Source of the DNA: Maccoyibacter intestinihominis
GTDB lineage: Bacteria; Bacillota; Clostridia; Lachnospirales; Lachnospiraceae
Assembly (NCBI RefSeq): GCF_040096355.1
Contig: NZ_JBBMEX010000003.1
Span: 124,001-188,000 of the forward strand
Direction: 5' to 3'
DNA length: 64,000 nt
Both the position numbers and the translations under genes were made by a program. Of the stretch, positions 41,304 to 51,533 are shown piece after piece. The notes below the pieces were generated by a model, which saw only the letters and a list, made by a program, of their open reading frames with translations, ran no database searches and was not told the origin of the DNA. Numbering within the stretch: position 1 is the first letter of the stretch; each line of letters begins with the position of its first letter.

Positions 41304-42617
41304 TCAATCATTGTCTTCATAGGTCTGTTCTTCATCAACTGCAAACTTATATGCAGAAAGAATATCCCTAATTCCTTTATCCGGATTTTGACGTTTCACA
41401 TCTAGAATTTGAATAAAATCTCGTATCATTGTTCGTGGTGTAATAAATGTCGTCTCTCTTTTCAGATATGCCAGTTTCACGAAATCAATCATTTCATCTT
41501 CTGTAATCACTTTCTCATACTCATACAACTGGGCATGTATTTCAGCAAGTTTTTCCAAAAGTACATACATTTCTTCTTTAGTCAGAGGAAATACTTTTAT
41601 AATCGGAGTCATCATATTTATGATTCCCGTATCTTGATAAGAACCTGTAGACAAACGTGAACGCATTGCTTCATAACTAAAAATACCTTTTTTCTTATCA
41701 TAGATACTCTTCGGAATACCACCCATTATTATTCCAAGATACTCTGCCTTACCTTGAAGTGCAGCATTATACATCATTAAGATTTTTTCATAATTGTTCT
41801 GGCGAGTTATACCATTTGCAGTATTACAAATATATGCAAGTTCATCTATCAGGATAATGAACCCTTTATATCCTGCAAGGACAAAGAATTGCGACCACAG
41901 CATAATATAATCAAACCAATTTCCGTCCTCTACTATTGCATTTATTCCCAATTCTTTTTTTGCTTCCTGATTTGTCTTAAATTCACCCCTAAACCATCTG
42001 AGAACATTTTCTTGACCAGTCATCTTTTCATTAATATCTGAAGTTCTGCTTGCTTTCCAAAAAAGTCTCAATCCCATTGTAAACTCATATCCATATGCTA
42101 AAGTTTGTAATTTTGCACAGTCTTCCAGCATAAGTGTTTCTGCTATATGTTCGATATTTGTTTCGCCATAAGGATTCTGAGTCATTTGAGCTGCGGCACG
42201 TGCGAACATATTATTTACCCAAGATTCTAGCACCTTTGTTAACGCTCGCCCCGACTGATTTGTCTTATTAGATACATTTGACATTAATTCTCGGTATGTA
42301 GCTAGTCCTTTTTTCTTTGTAGAATTGCCAATCAATGCCCTATCAGGAGATAAATCTGCTTCTGCAACAATAAAATCATTTTTTACACAATATTCCTTTA
42401 TTGTCTGGAGCAAGAAAGTTTTCCCACTACCATAATCACCTACTACAAAGCGAAATGTAGCTCCACCATCTTGAATAATCTCTGTATCACGAAGAAGAGA
42501 ATCAATTTCTTGTTCTCTTCCCACAGCAATATAACCTAAGCCCTCTCGAGGGACAGTACCGCCCCCGAGAGAGTTCATGATGTTTCTATATGTTTTTTTA
42601 GGTATATGCCTTTCCAT
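41304..42617 (-). CDS. BrxD-like (DUF2791) P-loop ATPase
   Basis: A 437-residue AAA/STAND-like ATPase resembling the DUF2791/BrxD family. It starts MERHIPKKTYRNIMNSL, which is typical, with Walker A FVVGDYGSGKTFLLQ (GDYGSGKT at 60-67), Walker B FIILIDELAYI near 255, and a sensor-type IIMGGIPKSIYD. BrxD is a component of type 2 and type 6 BREX; here it sits with brxL, which is unusual. The ATG at 42617 has AGAGGTG upstream; the longer frame would overlap the SMC gene end. The next gene starts 14 bases after its stop. Confidence 0.72.
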   Translation of the reverse strand: MERHIPKKTYRNIMNSLGGGTVPREGLGYIAVGREQEIDSLLRDTEIIQDGGATFRFVVGDYGSGKTFLLQTIKEYCVKNDFIVAEADLSPDRALIGNSTKKKGLATYRELMSNVSNKTNQSGRALTKVLESWVNNMFARAAAQMTQNPYGETNIEHIAETLMLEDCAKLQTLAYGYEFTMGLRLFWKASRTSDINEKMTGQENVLRWFRGEFKTNQEAKKELGINAIVEDGNWFDYIMLWSQFFVLAGYKGFIILIDELAYICNTANGITRQNNYEKILMMYNAALQGKAEYLGIIMGGIPKSIYDKKKGIFSYEAMRSRLSTGSYQDTGIINMMTPIIKVFPLTKEEMYVLLEKLAEIHAQLYEYEKVITEDEMIDFVKLAYLKRETTFITPRTMIRDFIQILDVKRQNPDKGIRDILSAYKFAVDEEQTYEDND

Positions 42618-42634
42618 ATCAAAATACACCTCTT

Positions 42635-45600
42635 TTACGTATAATCTTTTGGTCTTCCGCAAACCTTGCATTTTTTACTAAATAATCCGATGAATGAGCC
42701 ACCACAATACTGGCAAACATTCATCTGTCTATAATGCATCTTCTGTTTTTCAGCCTCCTGCTTAGCCTTAGTTAATTCTGCCTGTTGCAATTCTTCTAAT
42801 TTTCGTACTTTCTCTGCTTTACGCTGTTCCTCTTTTTGACGAGATTTTTCTATGGTTTTTCTCAGTTTTTCTTCCAACTGAGAGCTACGTTCTTCTTCTG
42901 CCTTTCTTAACTCTTCCTCTTTTTTCCTTTCGGCTTCAAGTTGCTGACGGGCGGTATCTGCCTTTTTAAGTTCATCTTCTAATCGGAGTCTCTGTTCTTC
43001 TGCACGCTTTTGTGCCTCAGTTGCTTTTGTACGTTCTGTTTCTTCCAACTCTCGACGTGCTTCTGCGACACGGCGTTCTTCTTCAAGCCTCTGCCTTTCT
43101 GTCTCGGACTTTTTCAATTTATCTTCCAATTGAGCACTTTTTTCTTCAGCAAAACGACGCTGTTCTTCAATCATCAGCTCAGCCTTATTTTTATTATAAT
43201 AAGCATCATGCTGTTCTTTTAACTCTGCTAGATAATCTTCCTCTACATAAGGCAATATTTCATCTGTATTAATGACTGTTTCCTCATAGAAGTCCAAAGC
43301 TTTTTCATTGATGTGTTCCAAAATTATTTTATAATTTGGGAATGGAGAAACTAACTTCAAAAATGTTGCTACACTCTCAGGCTGATCTGCTACCAGTACA
43401 TCCAGAACTCTTCTTTCCTCACTCTCTAAAATCATATAGAAGTTTTCCTGTTTTTCTTGAATTATCTGTGGCTGTACCTGTGAGTCAGTCTCACTAACCA
43501 CATCAGTCTCTTCTTGAAGCTCTTCCCAATCTTCACGTGCAACCAGTTTTTCCTGATTTTTACGAAGGATATTTCTAATCTGTTCAAATTGATGGAAATC
43601 AAGTGTAAGATCATCCAAAGTAAGTTCTTCAATAGATTTTGTATCATTAATACTGCTTTCTTTAATCTCAGAAGGACGATTTACCCTTTTTACAAATTGA
43701 TATTCCTTATAATCAAATGTAGTATTCTTAAAACACTCTTTAAACAGATTAATCATTATACCATTCGCAGTAGTAAAGAAAATCTGTGTGTTTTGTTCTG
43801 CCATAGATTTCAAAATATCTAAGACATTTAATACCTGTGTATCATCCATTGTTGCCAATGGCTCATCCAAAAGTAAGAACTGTGGTGCATTCGGAGCTGC
43901 CATATGTAATGCAAACATTACAGCCATAGCAATAGTAGATCTCTGCCCTGTGCTCATTTCATATGTTCTTACCTCCTGTTTATTTAAGCCACGAACTGCA
44001 TAAATTCCCTTATCGTCGATATCTAACTTTTCAAACTCCCCAGAATGATGCATCCATTTAAAGAATTTGCTAATTTGTTGAATATTGCTACGAATACCTT
44101 TTTCTACGAATGAACTTAGAGAAGGCATTTTTTCAAAAGCTTGTACTGCACTTGCACAACGTTCAACCATAGGCTCAGTTTTCTTGATTGTATCCTTATA
44201 CTCTTTTAACATCTGTCTTTCAAATGCAATTGAGTTTTCAGATTCCAGACGTTCTACCTCTAATTCACACTTGTCATATACTGAATGATATATAGATAGC
44301 CAACTGTCAAAAATCTCTTCATCCATCAATTCATATTTTGTTTTTATTGTTTCCAGTGCCTGCTCAATATCCCGATTCTTATCCACATCAAGCGCTTCTA
44401 TTTGTGATTCTAAAGTATGAATCTCATTTCTAAAAAGTTCTTCTGCTTGCTCATTCTGTTGAATCTTCTTTTTCTGTTCTTCAATAGTCGCCTCAGATAA
44501 TGCTAATTCTTTCTGAATTTGCTGTAATCTGCTCTGAAGAAAATCTACATAGGTACCTTTCCCCACTTTTTTATATTCGAGGTATGTAGAATCTGTACTC
44601 GTGTACTCCCTACATGCATTTATGTTCTTTACTGAAAAGCCTTGATTATCAAGAGCTGTCTGTTGCTCAATAATTTCTTCTTTTCTTTTCTCCTTCTCAG
44701 CCCTAGATGCCACATAGTCATACAATTTATTATAGTCTGAGCCACATTTTTCTACCATTGGCACTACGGTTTCCAGTTCCAACAGTTCTTTTTTCGCTTT
44801 ATCAATCAATTGCTGTCGATCTAGAATTTTCTCTAATTTGATAATATGCGTACTTAGTTCTTGAATTTCTCTAATTAATGCATCCATCTTATCATCAATA
44901 ACTACAGCACTGTCAATGATATTAAGCAGTTGCTGTGTGCTATCGTACTCCTGACCGCAAAGAGGACATTTTGCATCGGTCACAAGGATTTTACCGATTT
45001 TTCTAAGTTCAATTGCTTGCTGTTCTTTTTCACCAAATGCTTTTTTCTCTTCATTGTATCTATTTTCAATCTGGCGTCTTTTTTCTTTAGTCTCGTTCAG
45101 TTCCTCCTCATACTGTTGCTTTTGTTCATCTGACAATTCTTCATAATCGTCAAGCTTTAAAAATTTAATAATGACAGGTTTCTGTTCAATTTTAGAAATA
45201 TAATACATTTCCTTTTCAATCTGTGTTAATTCGCTTAAAAGCTCGTTTACTAATTCAATAGTTTCTTTATGGCTTAGCACATTTTGAACAATTGTCCAGT
45301 TATTAATATCTATATTAACACGATCTATCCTCTGCTGAATTTCAGTCTGCTTCTCACTTTCATCAAAAATCTTCTTTTTTATAATTCCATTTTCTTCTGT
45401 GAGCTTTGTGATTTTCTCAGATTTATCTTTGCGTTGTCTTGTATAAAGAAGATTCCTTTTCTTTGTCTCAGCTGTCTGCATAGCAATACTCTCAAAAGTC
45501 ATCTCTTCCAAGTTATGTGCCGATAATACATCCACATATTTACGAATTGATTTCATCTCTTCTAGAATCTTAGAATATCTATCAAATGCTCCTCTTGGTA

Positions 45601-47572
45601 AACATGCACGACCACGCATTTTCAGAGTAATAATTCCTTTTTCTATCTCTTCCGACTTAGAATTATCTGTTTTATTTGCAAGACTATCCTCATAGAACTG
45701 CGCCATATTCCGAGCTTCACTTAATTCACTTCTCAGTTCTGTATATCGTTCGTTAAATGCTCTTTTAAATCTTTGCCATTTCTTCTCATGATCAACAACA
45801 GTTTCACCAAACATGAGATTTCCAAACATTGAAGCAAAACTATCCTCACTGTTATCAGACTCATGGATAAACTTATAAGCTGCTTCTGAATCAAATGCAT
45901 TAAAACGATTAAAATTTTCATTCAGATTGGATTTCGTTCTTCCTATTGGAACACCATACCACACACGCTCTATTTCTTTATTATTCTTCTTTGAGAACCC
46001 AGGTGTAAATGTGCGCACTCCAGCCTCTGTATCATATACATGTAACTCAGGATAACTATCCGTTGGCATTTTAACTTTAAAATCCTTCACCCGTCGCACT
46101 TCTGATGTAAGTGCATACTCAATAGCTTCCAATACTGATGTTTTTCCCGAACCATTCGCACCATAAAATAGATTAATCTGACCAAATGTCATGTTCTTTT
46201 TATCAAAACAAAAATCTCTAAATCCCGTTGTATCCAAAGATTTAACCCACTTTATCTGCGTAACCTCAGAATGATTCATAATAGAATAATCATCATCCTG
46301 CACATAATCTGCATCAAATCGCTGCCCCGACAAGTAATTCTCTACTTTCTTTGCAGCATATGATTCGGTTAAACATGCTGTTAAATGTTCTTCTCTTAAA
46401 ATACGATCCCATTCTTGCACCGGAGAGGCTCCAATTTCTTCATTGGATGTTTTCACGATTCCATTAATAAATGTAATTGTTTCATCCTCAGAAAATACAT
46501 ACTTTCTTCCGTAGGTCTTGTTACTCTCAATAATCTGAATTGGAATATTGTCAGAATTATCATCTAAAATATAGACGATATATACCATCGCCTTGCTGTT
46601 ATCCTGACGTATATCATCATAATATAATTCCTTTTGAAACTTGCTCCATTCATCCTCTTTATCAATGATTTCATTAATATGAGTTTTCTTCTGATATACA
46701 ATAATGTATTTTTCATCACTAAATTTTGCCTCACAAAAATGACATTCAAAACCTTGAATATCCATACTCTTCAGCTCACGAATACCAGTTTTCTGTACAA
46801 TACGAGTAAAACCCTCTGCTTCATTTTCTTTATGTATAGTAACCACATGCTCTCTGCAAATATTCTTCATTGATTCAACAGCATGCATGTATTCTTCTTG
46901 AGTTCCGTTATCAAAAGTACTAGTTATTTTACTATCATTAATCAGCTCATCTATAACATCCAGTTCCACATCTGCATCCCATCCAATATCATCCAGATGC
47001 TTTTCATACAATGACTCTACAAATTCATCATATCCTGTCTGGTCATAAAGATTTTCCATAGAAACTGAATAACTATCTCTTAAATGTAATTTATATGCTA
47101 TAGCATTAAAAAAACCAACATTAAGCAGAACTAAATAATTGGAATACGAATTACTTTGATTCCAATATCCATTTAGCATATTTGAACAACACTTAAATAA
47201 AGTTTCATATATAACTGTTGTCGCTCTGCTATCGCCTAGTTTATCAATTAGCTTACAGGAAAGTGGCATATATAATTTGTCATCTATATACATTGCCAAA
47301 TTTTCTAAAACACTTTCCAAATCACAAAGGCTAAACTCTTCCTGTAAAGCACTTATAATTACCTTTTTCTGCTGTGCATTTATCTTAGTATAGTAAGATG
47401 CCATAATAATTAGTACATCATATTCCACTATGCTATCAAACTCAGCACGTGTAAATCCATATAACTGACGAGAATACTCATGCAACATTAATGTTATGAC
47501 CTGTTCTGCAGATTTACCGGTTATATTATCTTTTCCCAAAACGCAGTATTCCATCTTCTCTATCTCCTCCAT
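42635..47572 (-). CDS. SMC/Rad50-like ATPase with zinc hook and C-terminal zinc ribbon
   Basis: 1645 residues. Domain order: an unrecognised N-terminal region (1-430) with FECHFCEAKF near 277; an ABC/SMC Walker A YGANGSGKTSVLEAIEYAL near 470; coiled coil with the hook CPLCGQEY near 870; return coiled coil; signature MSTGQRSTIAMAVM near 1207; Walker B FLLLDEPLATMDD near 1235; a region around 1320-1450; a second, very charged coiled coil (about 1470-1615); and a terminal zinc ribbon with CQYCGG and CKVCGR. Such proteins tether and process DNA ends. An alternative start is the ATG at 47554 with GGAGG before it. It probably works with the BrxD-like ATPase encoded 18 bases downstream. Confidence 0.85.
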   Translation of the reverse strand: MEEIEKMEYCVLGKDNITGKSAEQVITLMLHEYSRQLYGFTRAEFDSIVEYDVLIIMASYYTKINAQQKKVIISALQEEFSLCDLESVLENLAMYIDDKLYMPLSCKLIDKLGDSRATTVIYETLFKCCSNMLNGYWNQSNSYSNYLVLLNVGFFNAIAYKLHLRDSYSVSMENLYDQTGYDEFVESLYEKHLDDIGWDADVELDVIDELINDSKITSTFDNGTQEEYMHAVESMKNICREHVVTIHKENEAEGFTRIVQKTGIRELKSMDIQGFECHFCEAKFSDEKYIIVYQKKTHINEIIDKEDEWSKFQKELYYDDIRQDNSKAMVYIVYILDDNSDNIPIQIIESNKTYGRKYVFSEDETITFINGIVKTSNEEIGASPVQEWDRILREEHLTACLTESYAAKKVENYLSGQRFDADYVQDDDYSIMNHSEVTQIKWVKSLDTTGFRDFCFDKKNMTFGQINLFYGANGSGKTSVLEAIEYALTSEVRRVKDFKVKMPTDSYPELHVYDTEAGVRTFTPGFSKKNNKEIERVWYGVPIGRTKSNLNENFNRFNAFDSEAAYKFIHESDNSEDSFASMFGNLMFGETVVDHEKKWQRFKRAFNERYTELRSELSEARNMAQFYEDSLANKTDNSKSEEIEKGIITLKMRGRACLPRGAFDRYSKILEEMKSIRKYVDVLSAHNLEEMTFESIAMQTAETKKRNLLYTRQRKDKSEKITKLTEENGIIKKKIFDESEKQTEIQQRIDRVNIDINNWTIVQNVLSHKETIELVNELLSELTQIEKEMYYISKIEQKPVIIKFLKLDDYEELSDEQKQQYEEELNETKEKRRQIENRYNEEKKAFGEKEQQAIELRKIGKILVTDAKCPLCGQEYDSTQQLLNIIDSAVVIDDKMDALIREIQELSTHIIKLEKILDRQQLIDKAKKELLELETVVPMVEKCGSDYNKLYDYVASRAEKEKRKEEIIEQQTALDNQGFSVKNINACREYTSTDSTYLEYKKVGKGTYVDFLQSRLQQIQKELALSEATIEEQKKKIQQNEQAEELFRNEIHTLESQIEALDVDKNRDIEQALETIKTKYELMDEEIFDSWLSIYHSVYDKCELEVERLESENSIAFERQMLKEYKDTIKKTEPMVERCASAVQAFEKMPSLSSFVEKGIRSNIQQISKFFKWMHHSGEFEKLDIDDKGIYAVRGLNKQEVRTYEMSTGQRSTIAMAVMFALHMAAPNAPQFLLLDEPLATMDDTQVLNVLDILKSMAEQNTQIFFTTANGIMINLFKECFKNTTFDYKEYQFVKRVNRPSEIKESSINDTKSIEELTLDDLTLDFHQFEQIRNILRKNQEKLVAREDWEELQEETDVVSETDSQVQPQIIQEKQENFYMILESEERRVLDVLVADQPESVATFLKLVSPFPNYKIILEHINEKALDFYEETVINTDEILPYVEEDYLAELKEQHDAYYNKNKAELMIEEQRRFAEEKSAQLEDKLKKSETERQRLEEERRVAEARRELEETERTKATEAQKRAEEQRLRLEDELKKADTARQQLEAERKKEEELRKAEEERSSQLEEKLRKTIEKSRQKEEQRKAEKVRKLEELQQAELTKAKQEAEKQKMHYRQMNVCQYCGGSFIGLFSKKCKVCGRPKDYT

Positions 47573-47599
47573 CTAATGTAATTTCATTAGTATCATTTT

Positions 47600-48607
47600 T
47601 CAATATATTCTAATCCAGTAAGTTCCCACCTTCTCATTTGGAATCTGCTGGACTTTAACTGCTCTGCTCTGTCCTCCTGCTGCAATCTTTGCAACCATAC
47701 CTGCAAGCTCTGACCGTCTTAGTTTCGGAAATAAACCATCTATCCGAAAATATAATTTATTCCGACCTTGCTCTATCTCTTGTGTTATATATGCTATCAA
47801 CTGACTTCTACTTCTAAATGTCAGCCTGTTTCTTTCAAAATAATTATCTTTTAATGAAATGCATTTCGGCATCTCATCTTCAAAGCTATGTGTTCTGCTT
47901 ATAATCTCATCTGTTACATTGAAATAATCATATGCAATTCTTCCCTTGGAAGCTCCAATATCCCATGTCACGTCCACCTGATATGGACTCCCATCAATAT
48001 CAATAACATTCCAAGCATGGTGTTCTTTCTTACCATTTGCCTCTGCTTCTCCAGTAGCCACAATACACTTAATATCCACCGCGTTCAGCAATACTTTTAC
48101 AGCTTTGGCAATTCCCTCACACTGGGCTTTCTGCTTTGCAAAAACTCCTACAATGTTATGTGAGAGAACTACTCTAGTCGGTTCGTCCATGTCTGAGCCT
48201 TTAAAATCATATTTCACATTTTTACAGAACCAGTCATGGACTCTTACTTCTTTCTCATAATCTGTGCCTTCTGTCAGTTTTAACTGTGCAGCCAGATTAT
48301 TCACTGCGTTTTCTATATTACGATTGTACTTTCGGACGGTTTCCCTGCTGTAAAAATACTGTGGACAGATTGCTGTATGACCAAATGCATCCGTCGCCCA
48401 GTTGCAGGCAGATTGATTGACATAGTATATCAACGGATTGTCCCTTGTCATTGCTCGGAATATTTTGTTGAATACTTCTTTTGTTAACTGTCCCTTGATT
48501 GGAATTGGAATGACGTCCTCATGAGCCATCAATCCATTGTAGAAAGCCTTGTAAACCGCTTGTTCCTGCTTATTCAGTTGTGCATAATAGTAGCGGTCTA
48601 CAATCAC
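47600..48607 (-). CDS. Transglutaminase-fold (papain-like) protein
   Basis: A 335-residue protein with a transglutaminase-like core at about residues 120-225. The catalytic triad is visible: Cys163 in KAQCEGIAKA, His196/197 in KEHHAWNVIDI and Asp212 in YQVDVTWDIGA. Family members are proteases or amide-forming enzymes. No signal peptide is seen, so it is likely cytosolic. It lies between the PP2C and SMC genes with gaps of 14 and 27 bases, which places it inside the operon. It might cleave or modify another component on activation; that is inference. Confidence 0.82.
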   Translation of the reverse strand: MIVDRYYYAQLNKQEQAVYKAFYNGLMAHEDVIPIPIKGQLTKEVFNKIFRAMTRDNPLIYYVNQSACNWATDAFGHTAICPQYFYSRETVRKYNRNIENAVNNLAAQLKLTEGTDYEKEVRVHDWFCKNVKYDFKGSDMDEPTRVVLSHNIVGVFAKQKAQCEGIAKAVKVLLNAVDIKCIVATGEAEANGKKEHHAWNVIDIDGSPYQVDVTWDIGASKGRIAYDYFNVTDEIISRTHSFEDEMPKCISLKDNYFERNRLTFRSRSQLIAYITQEIEQGRNKLYFRIDGLFPKLRRSELAGMVAKIAAGGQSRAVKVQQIPNEKVGTYWIRIY

Positions 48608-48621
48608 ATCCGCTTCCTCCT

Positions 48622-49452
48622 TTATTTGTCTATATAAGCCATAACCATAGTGACATCATCACCGCATCCAAGCTCACTTGTCTCCTTGAGCCACTTTTCA
48701 AGATTATCTCTTACCGCCTCGTATCCATGCTCGCCAATCATTTTATAATACTCTCTACAGGTTTTATGGAACTCCTCTTCGTTCACAAAACTGTTGGAAA
48801 ATCCATCTGTCGAAAGCATATATAAATATGGCACATCATCTGCTGCATTCTTTCTCCTTACGGATGCTACTGCTTTTCTCCATGCATCCAGTTTGGATAA
48901 AGAATGTGTCTCTGTGCCAAGAAATTTTTCTGGTTCAACTAATGGCGAAATTTCATCTGCTGTAACATAATTAATATCTCCATCACCTATCTGAAATGAG
49001 AATACAAAGGTATCTGTAATCAGCATACCCAGAAGTGTAGTTCCATACAGAGAGTAAACCTTTTTCCAGTCGGTATTACCTTCTTTGTCTAATACGCTGC
49101 CATCTTTGTTCTTATAAAATGATTGTTTTACTCTTGCCTGCCATTCCTCACATATATCCTGTGCGAAACGCATATCGCCTTCTCTGTTCAGAAATGTTAC
49201 CAGATTCGTAAGACCATCCTTTTCCTTTCCATAATTGAGCAGATAGTTTTTCATTACTGTGCAGAAAGTATTTACCGCAATTAAAGAACCTCTGTCGCTT
49301 CTGGGGCACTTTGAGCTGCCATGTCCATCTGCTACAGCTATAATCGTGATCTTATCTGAAATTTCTTCTATCTTGCAGTTATCCTGAAGAGGTAATCCAT
49401 TCTTTTCGTGAGTAGCGCCTTTTACACTTTTACCAAATACATAACGCTTCAT
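48622..49452 (-). CDS. PP2C-type Ser/Thr phosphatase (TerY-P triad)
   Basis: A 276-residue PP2C phosphatase. Metal-binding motifs are intact: LPLQDNCK (Asp), VADGHGSSKCPRSDRGS, LSTDGFSNSF, and GCGDDVTMVMAYI at the end. PP2C enzymes reverse Ser/Thr phosphorylation using Mn2+ or Mg2+. The ATG at 49452 has an AAGGAGGG site; the longer frame would overlap the VWA gene. The kinase, VWA and PP2C gene order matches the TerY-P triad known from tellurite-resistance-linked systems. Its substrates are probably the kinase or VWA protein. Confidence 0.88.
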   Translation of the reverse strand: MKRYVFGKSVKGATHEKNGLPLQDNCKIEEISDKITIIAVADGHGSSKCPRSDRGSLIAVNTFCTVMKNYLLNYGKEKDGLTNLVTFLNREGDMRFAQDICEEWQARVKQSFYKNKDGSVLDKEGNTDWKKVYSLYGTTLLGMLITDTFVFSFQIGDGDINYVTADEISPLVEPEKFLGTETHSLSKLDAWRKAVASVRRKNAADDVPYLYMLSTDGFSNSFVNEEEFHKTCREYYKMIGEHGYEAVRDNLEKWLKETSELGCGDDVTMVMAYIDK

Positions 49453-49466
49453 GAAATCCCTCCTTT

Positions 49467-50219
49467 TTACCAAACTGCTCCATCGTCAAAGTCATCTGGA
49501 CTAGGAATATTACTCATATCTATAACAAGTGGTGCTCCTCCATTTGCAGGTGCAAAAGGATCTCCACTGCCTGCAGGTGTAGATACTGCGTCAGCATTCA
49601 TAGGTTTGCTTGCTGGAGCGGATACCATAGATGCAGTTGTAGACGCCCATTTAATCATCTTTGCAAGTGCAGCTGCATTATTTGCCTGTAATATCAGTTC
49701 TTTGTTACCTGTGAAGTCTTCAAGCACATCATCATCTGCATCGGAACCGATAGAAATCGCAATCTTAACTGCTTTCTTGAACCAAGGAAGTGCTTTTAAC
49801 TTATTCAGTCCATCCTTGTAAGAATCTGTTGGCTGTCCATCAGACAATAAAACAATTACCGGTGGTAATGCTCGTGTTGGCATTGGCGGAATAGAAAGCT
49901 GTGCTGCCAGTAATTCAAATGCTTTTCCCATCTCTGTTACACCATTTGCTTCCAAATGATTCCATGAATAATCCTCAACCGGTACAGGCTTTGCAGTAAG
50001 CCAGCTTGCCCCGGATGAAAACTGAAGTGCCCTGATAAGCAGCTGTGCATTCGGGTTATTATCCGCAGCTGATGCCATCTCCGGAATACACTCCTCAATA
50101 GCTGTATTCACCACTTCCATCTTTCCGTCATAAGACATTGAACCTGAACAATCCACTACCCAAAAGAAATGAATCGGTCTGCTTGCCAGTTCTCCACCTG
50201 GTCTTTGTAAATCTGCCAT
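49467..50219 (-). CDS. TerY-like VWA-domain protein (TerY-P triad)
   Basis: A 250-residue protein almost entirely a von Willebrand A domain. The MIDAS metal site is intact: DCSGS at 23-27, a Thr in NGVTEMGKAF near 105, and Asp in VLLSDGQPTDS near 135. About 45 Pro/Ala-rich C-terminal residues follow. TerY-type VWA proteins are partners of a dedicated kinase and PP2C. It lies between those two genes with 14- and 15-base gaps. It may act as the phosphorylated adaptor that holds other components. Confidence 0.87.
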   Translation of the reverse strand: MADLQRPGGELASRPIHFFWVVDCSGSMSYDGKMEVVNTAIEECIPEMASAADNNPNAQLLIRALQFSSGASWLTAKPVPVEDYSWNHLEANGVTEMGKAFELLAAQLSIPPMPTRALPPVIVLLSDGQPTDSYKDGLNKLKALPWFKKAVKIAISIGSDADDDVLEDFTGNKELILQANNAAALAKMIKWASTTASMVSAPASKPMNADAVSTPAGSGDPFAPANGGAPLVIDMSNIPSPDDFDDGAVW

Positions 50220-50234
50220 AACAATTTCCTCCTT

Positions 50235-51533
50235 TTACTTGAACTCTCCGACTGACTCGGAGAAATGTATTTTCACGCCTGCTGCAATACCTGCTGTCTT
50301 TCCTACTTCAACGGGAATCTGTGTTCCATCCGCTTTTTCATAAGTCCAGTTTAATTTATCTTCATTGCGGATTCCCCATAATGCAAGGTTCTTTGGATTC
50401 TGAACTACTTCTCCAACTACTGTTTCCATATCAAAATCACTATAAATGTGATGATGTAACAGCTTACTGTTCTGATTCAGTACCACAGTATTCTTTCCAA
50501 TCACAATCCTTGTTGGTACTTTCACTGTCTGCTGACAATTCCAACATGTATGTGCCACACCATTTGCTTCCAGACTTTCATCATAGAAAACACTTGCACC
50601 ACAGGTGCATTTCATCAAACCACTCATCATATTTGCAAACAGGTTCATCCATTCAGGCTCCGTTACACGCTTGCTTGGATTATTAAGTCCGACTGTAAAA
50701 GATTTGATAAACAGTTGGCGCAGCTGTTCCGGATATAACGGCCAATAAATATTGGCGTTATCATGGATTCCCGGCACCGGTCTGTTTGTCTTATTATCCG
50801 GATCAAATATAAAAATAGGATCCGTTCCATAGAGCTTTACTCTGGCTGCCATATCCATACACTTAATGCTGGCTTCCTGCTTACCCTCTAATGGATGATT
50901 TACCATAAAAAGGTAAAACAACAATACTGCTAATGAATATCTGTCCGTATCCCTTGATGGTCTCGCTTCACCTCTTACAATCTCAGGTGCCATAAATCCC
51001 GGTGTACCAAGAACTCCTCCCGGCTTGCTGTTGCCATATGATACATTATCATTGTCGCAAATTAAGACATCTCCGTTATCCGGATTAAAGAAAAGATTTC
51101 CAAATGAAATATCCTGATACTTTGCCCCGGCAATATGTAAATTTCGATAGCCTTTTGTAAGATTAAATGCCGTCCTGCATATGACATAAAATGAAGGATT
51201 TACACGATTCTTCATCAAGTCCACTATGCTCTTATAATTCTTTGGACGAAGCGGCATGATATATCCAAACAAGTTTCCCTGCGACGGAACAATCAGTTCC
51301 ATCGGCCAGAGAAACGAACTATCCGGTGCTCCCTTTGCAATAATCTCTTCCAATAATTTCTTTTGTCGTGCTGTAGCACTTCCCTTGAAATACCATTTCA
51401 ACGCATAATGCTTTCCATCACATTCCACATCATAGACTTCACCTTGTCCACCGGCACCCAGAAGATTCACTACCGTATACTTATTTCCACTTTCCGAAGT
51501 AAGTATTGTTCCGTTTTTTAACTGTCCCTCCAT
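50235..51533 (-). CDS. Ser/Thr protein kinase with C-terminal zinc ribbon (TerY-P triad)
   Basis: A 432-residue Hanks-type kinase. The Gly-rich loop is GAGGQGEV (26-33), the catalytic Lys is K46 (ALKWY), the catalytic loop YQDISFGNLFF has Asp141 and Asn146, and the metal-binding Asp lies in VLICDNDNVS (D160), where DFG is replaced by DND. MAPEI follows. A zinc ribbon CTCGAS...CWNCQQ lies at about 308-335, typical of TerY-P kinases, then an FHA-like or beta-rich tail. No membrane segment. Its ATG overlaps the previous stop as TAATG. Likely target: the VWA protein or operon ATPases. Confidence 0.88.
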   Translation of the reverse strand: MEGQLKNGTILTSESGNKYTVVNLLGAGGQGEVYDVECDGKHYALKWYFKGSATARQKKLLEEIIAKGAPDSSFLWPMELIVPSQGNLFGYIMPLRPKNYKSIVDLMKNRVNPSFYVICRTAFNLTKGYRNLHIAGAKYQDISFGNLFFNPDNGDVLICDNDNVSYGNSKPGGVLGTPGFMAPEIVRGEARPSRDTDRYSLAVLLFYLFMVNHPLEGKQEASIKCMDMAARVKLYGTDPIFIFDPDNKTNRPVPGIHDNANIYWPLYPEQLRQLFIKSFTVGLNNPSKRVTEPEWMNLFANMMSGLMKCTCGASVFYDESLEANGVAHTCWNCQQTVKVPTRIVIGKNTVVLNQNSKLLHHHIYSDFDMETVVGEVVQNPKNLALWGIRNEDKLNWTYEKADGTQIPVEVGKTAGIAAGVKIHFSESVGEFK

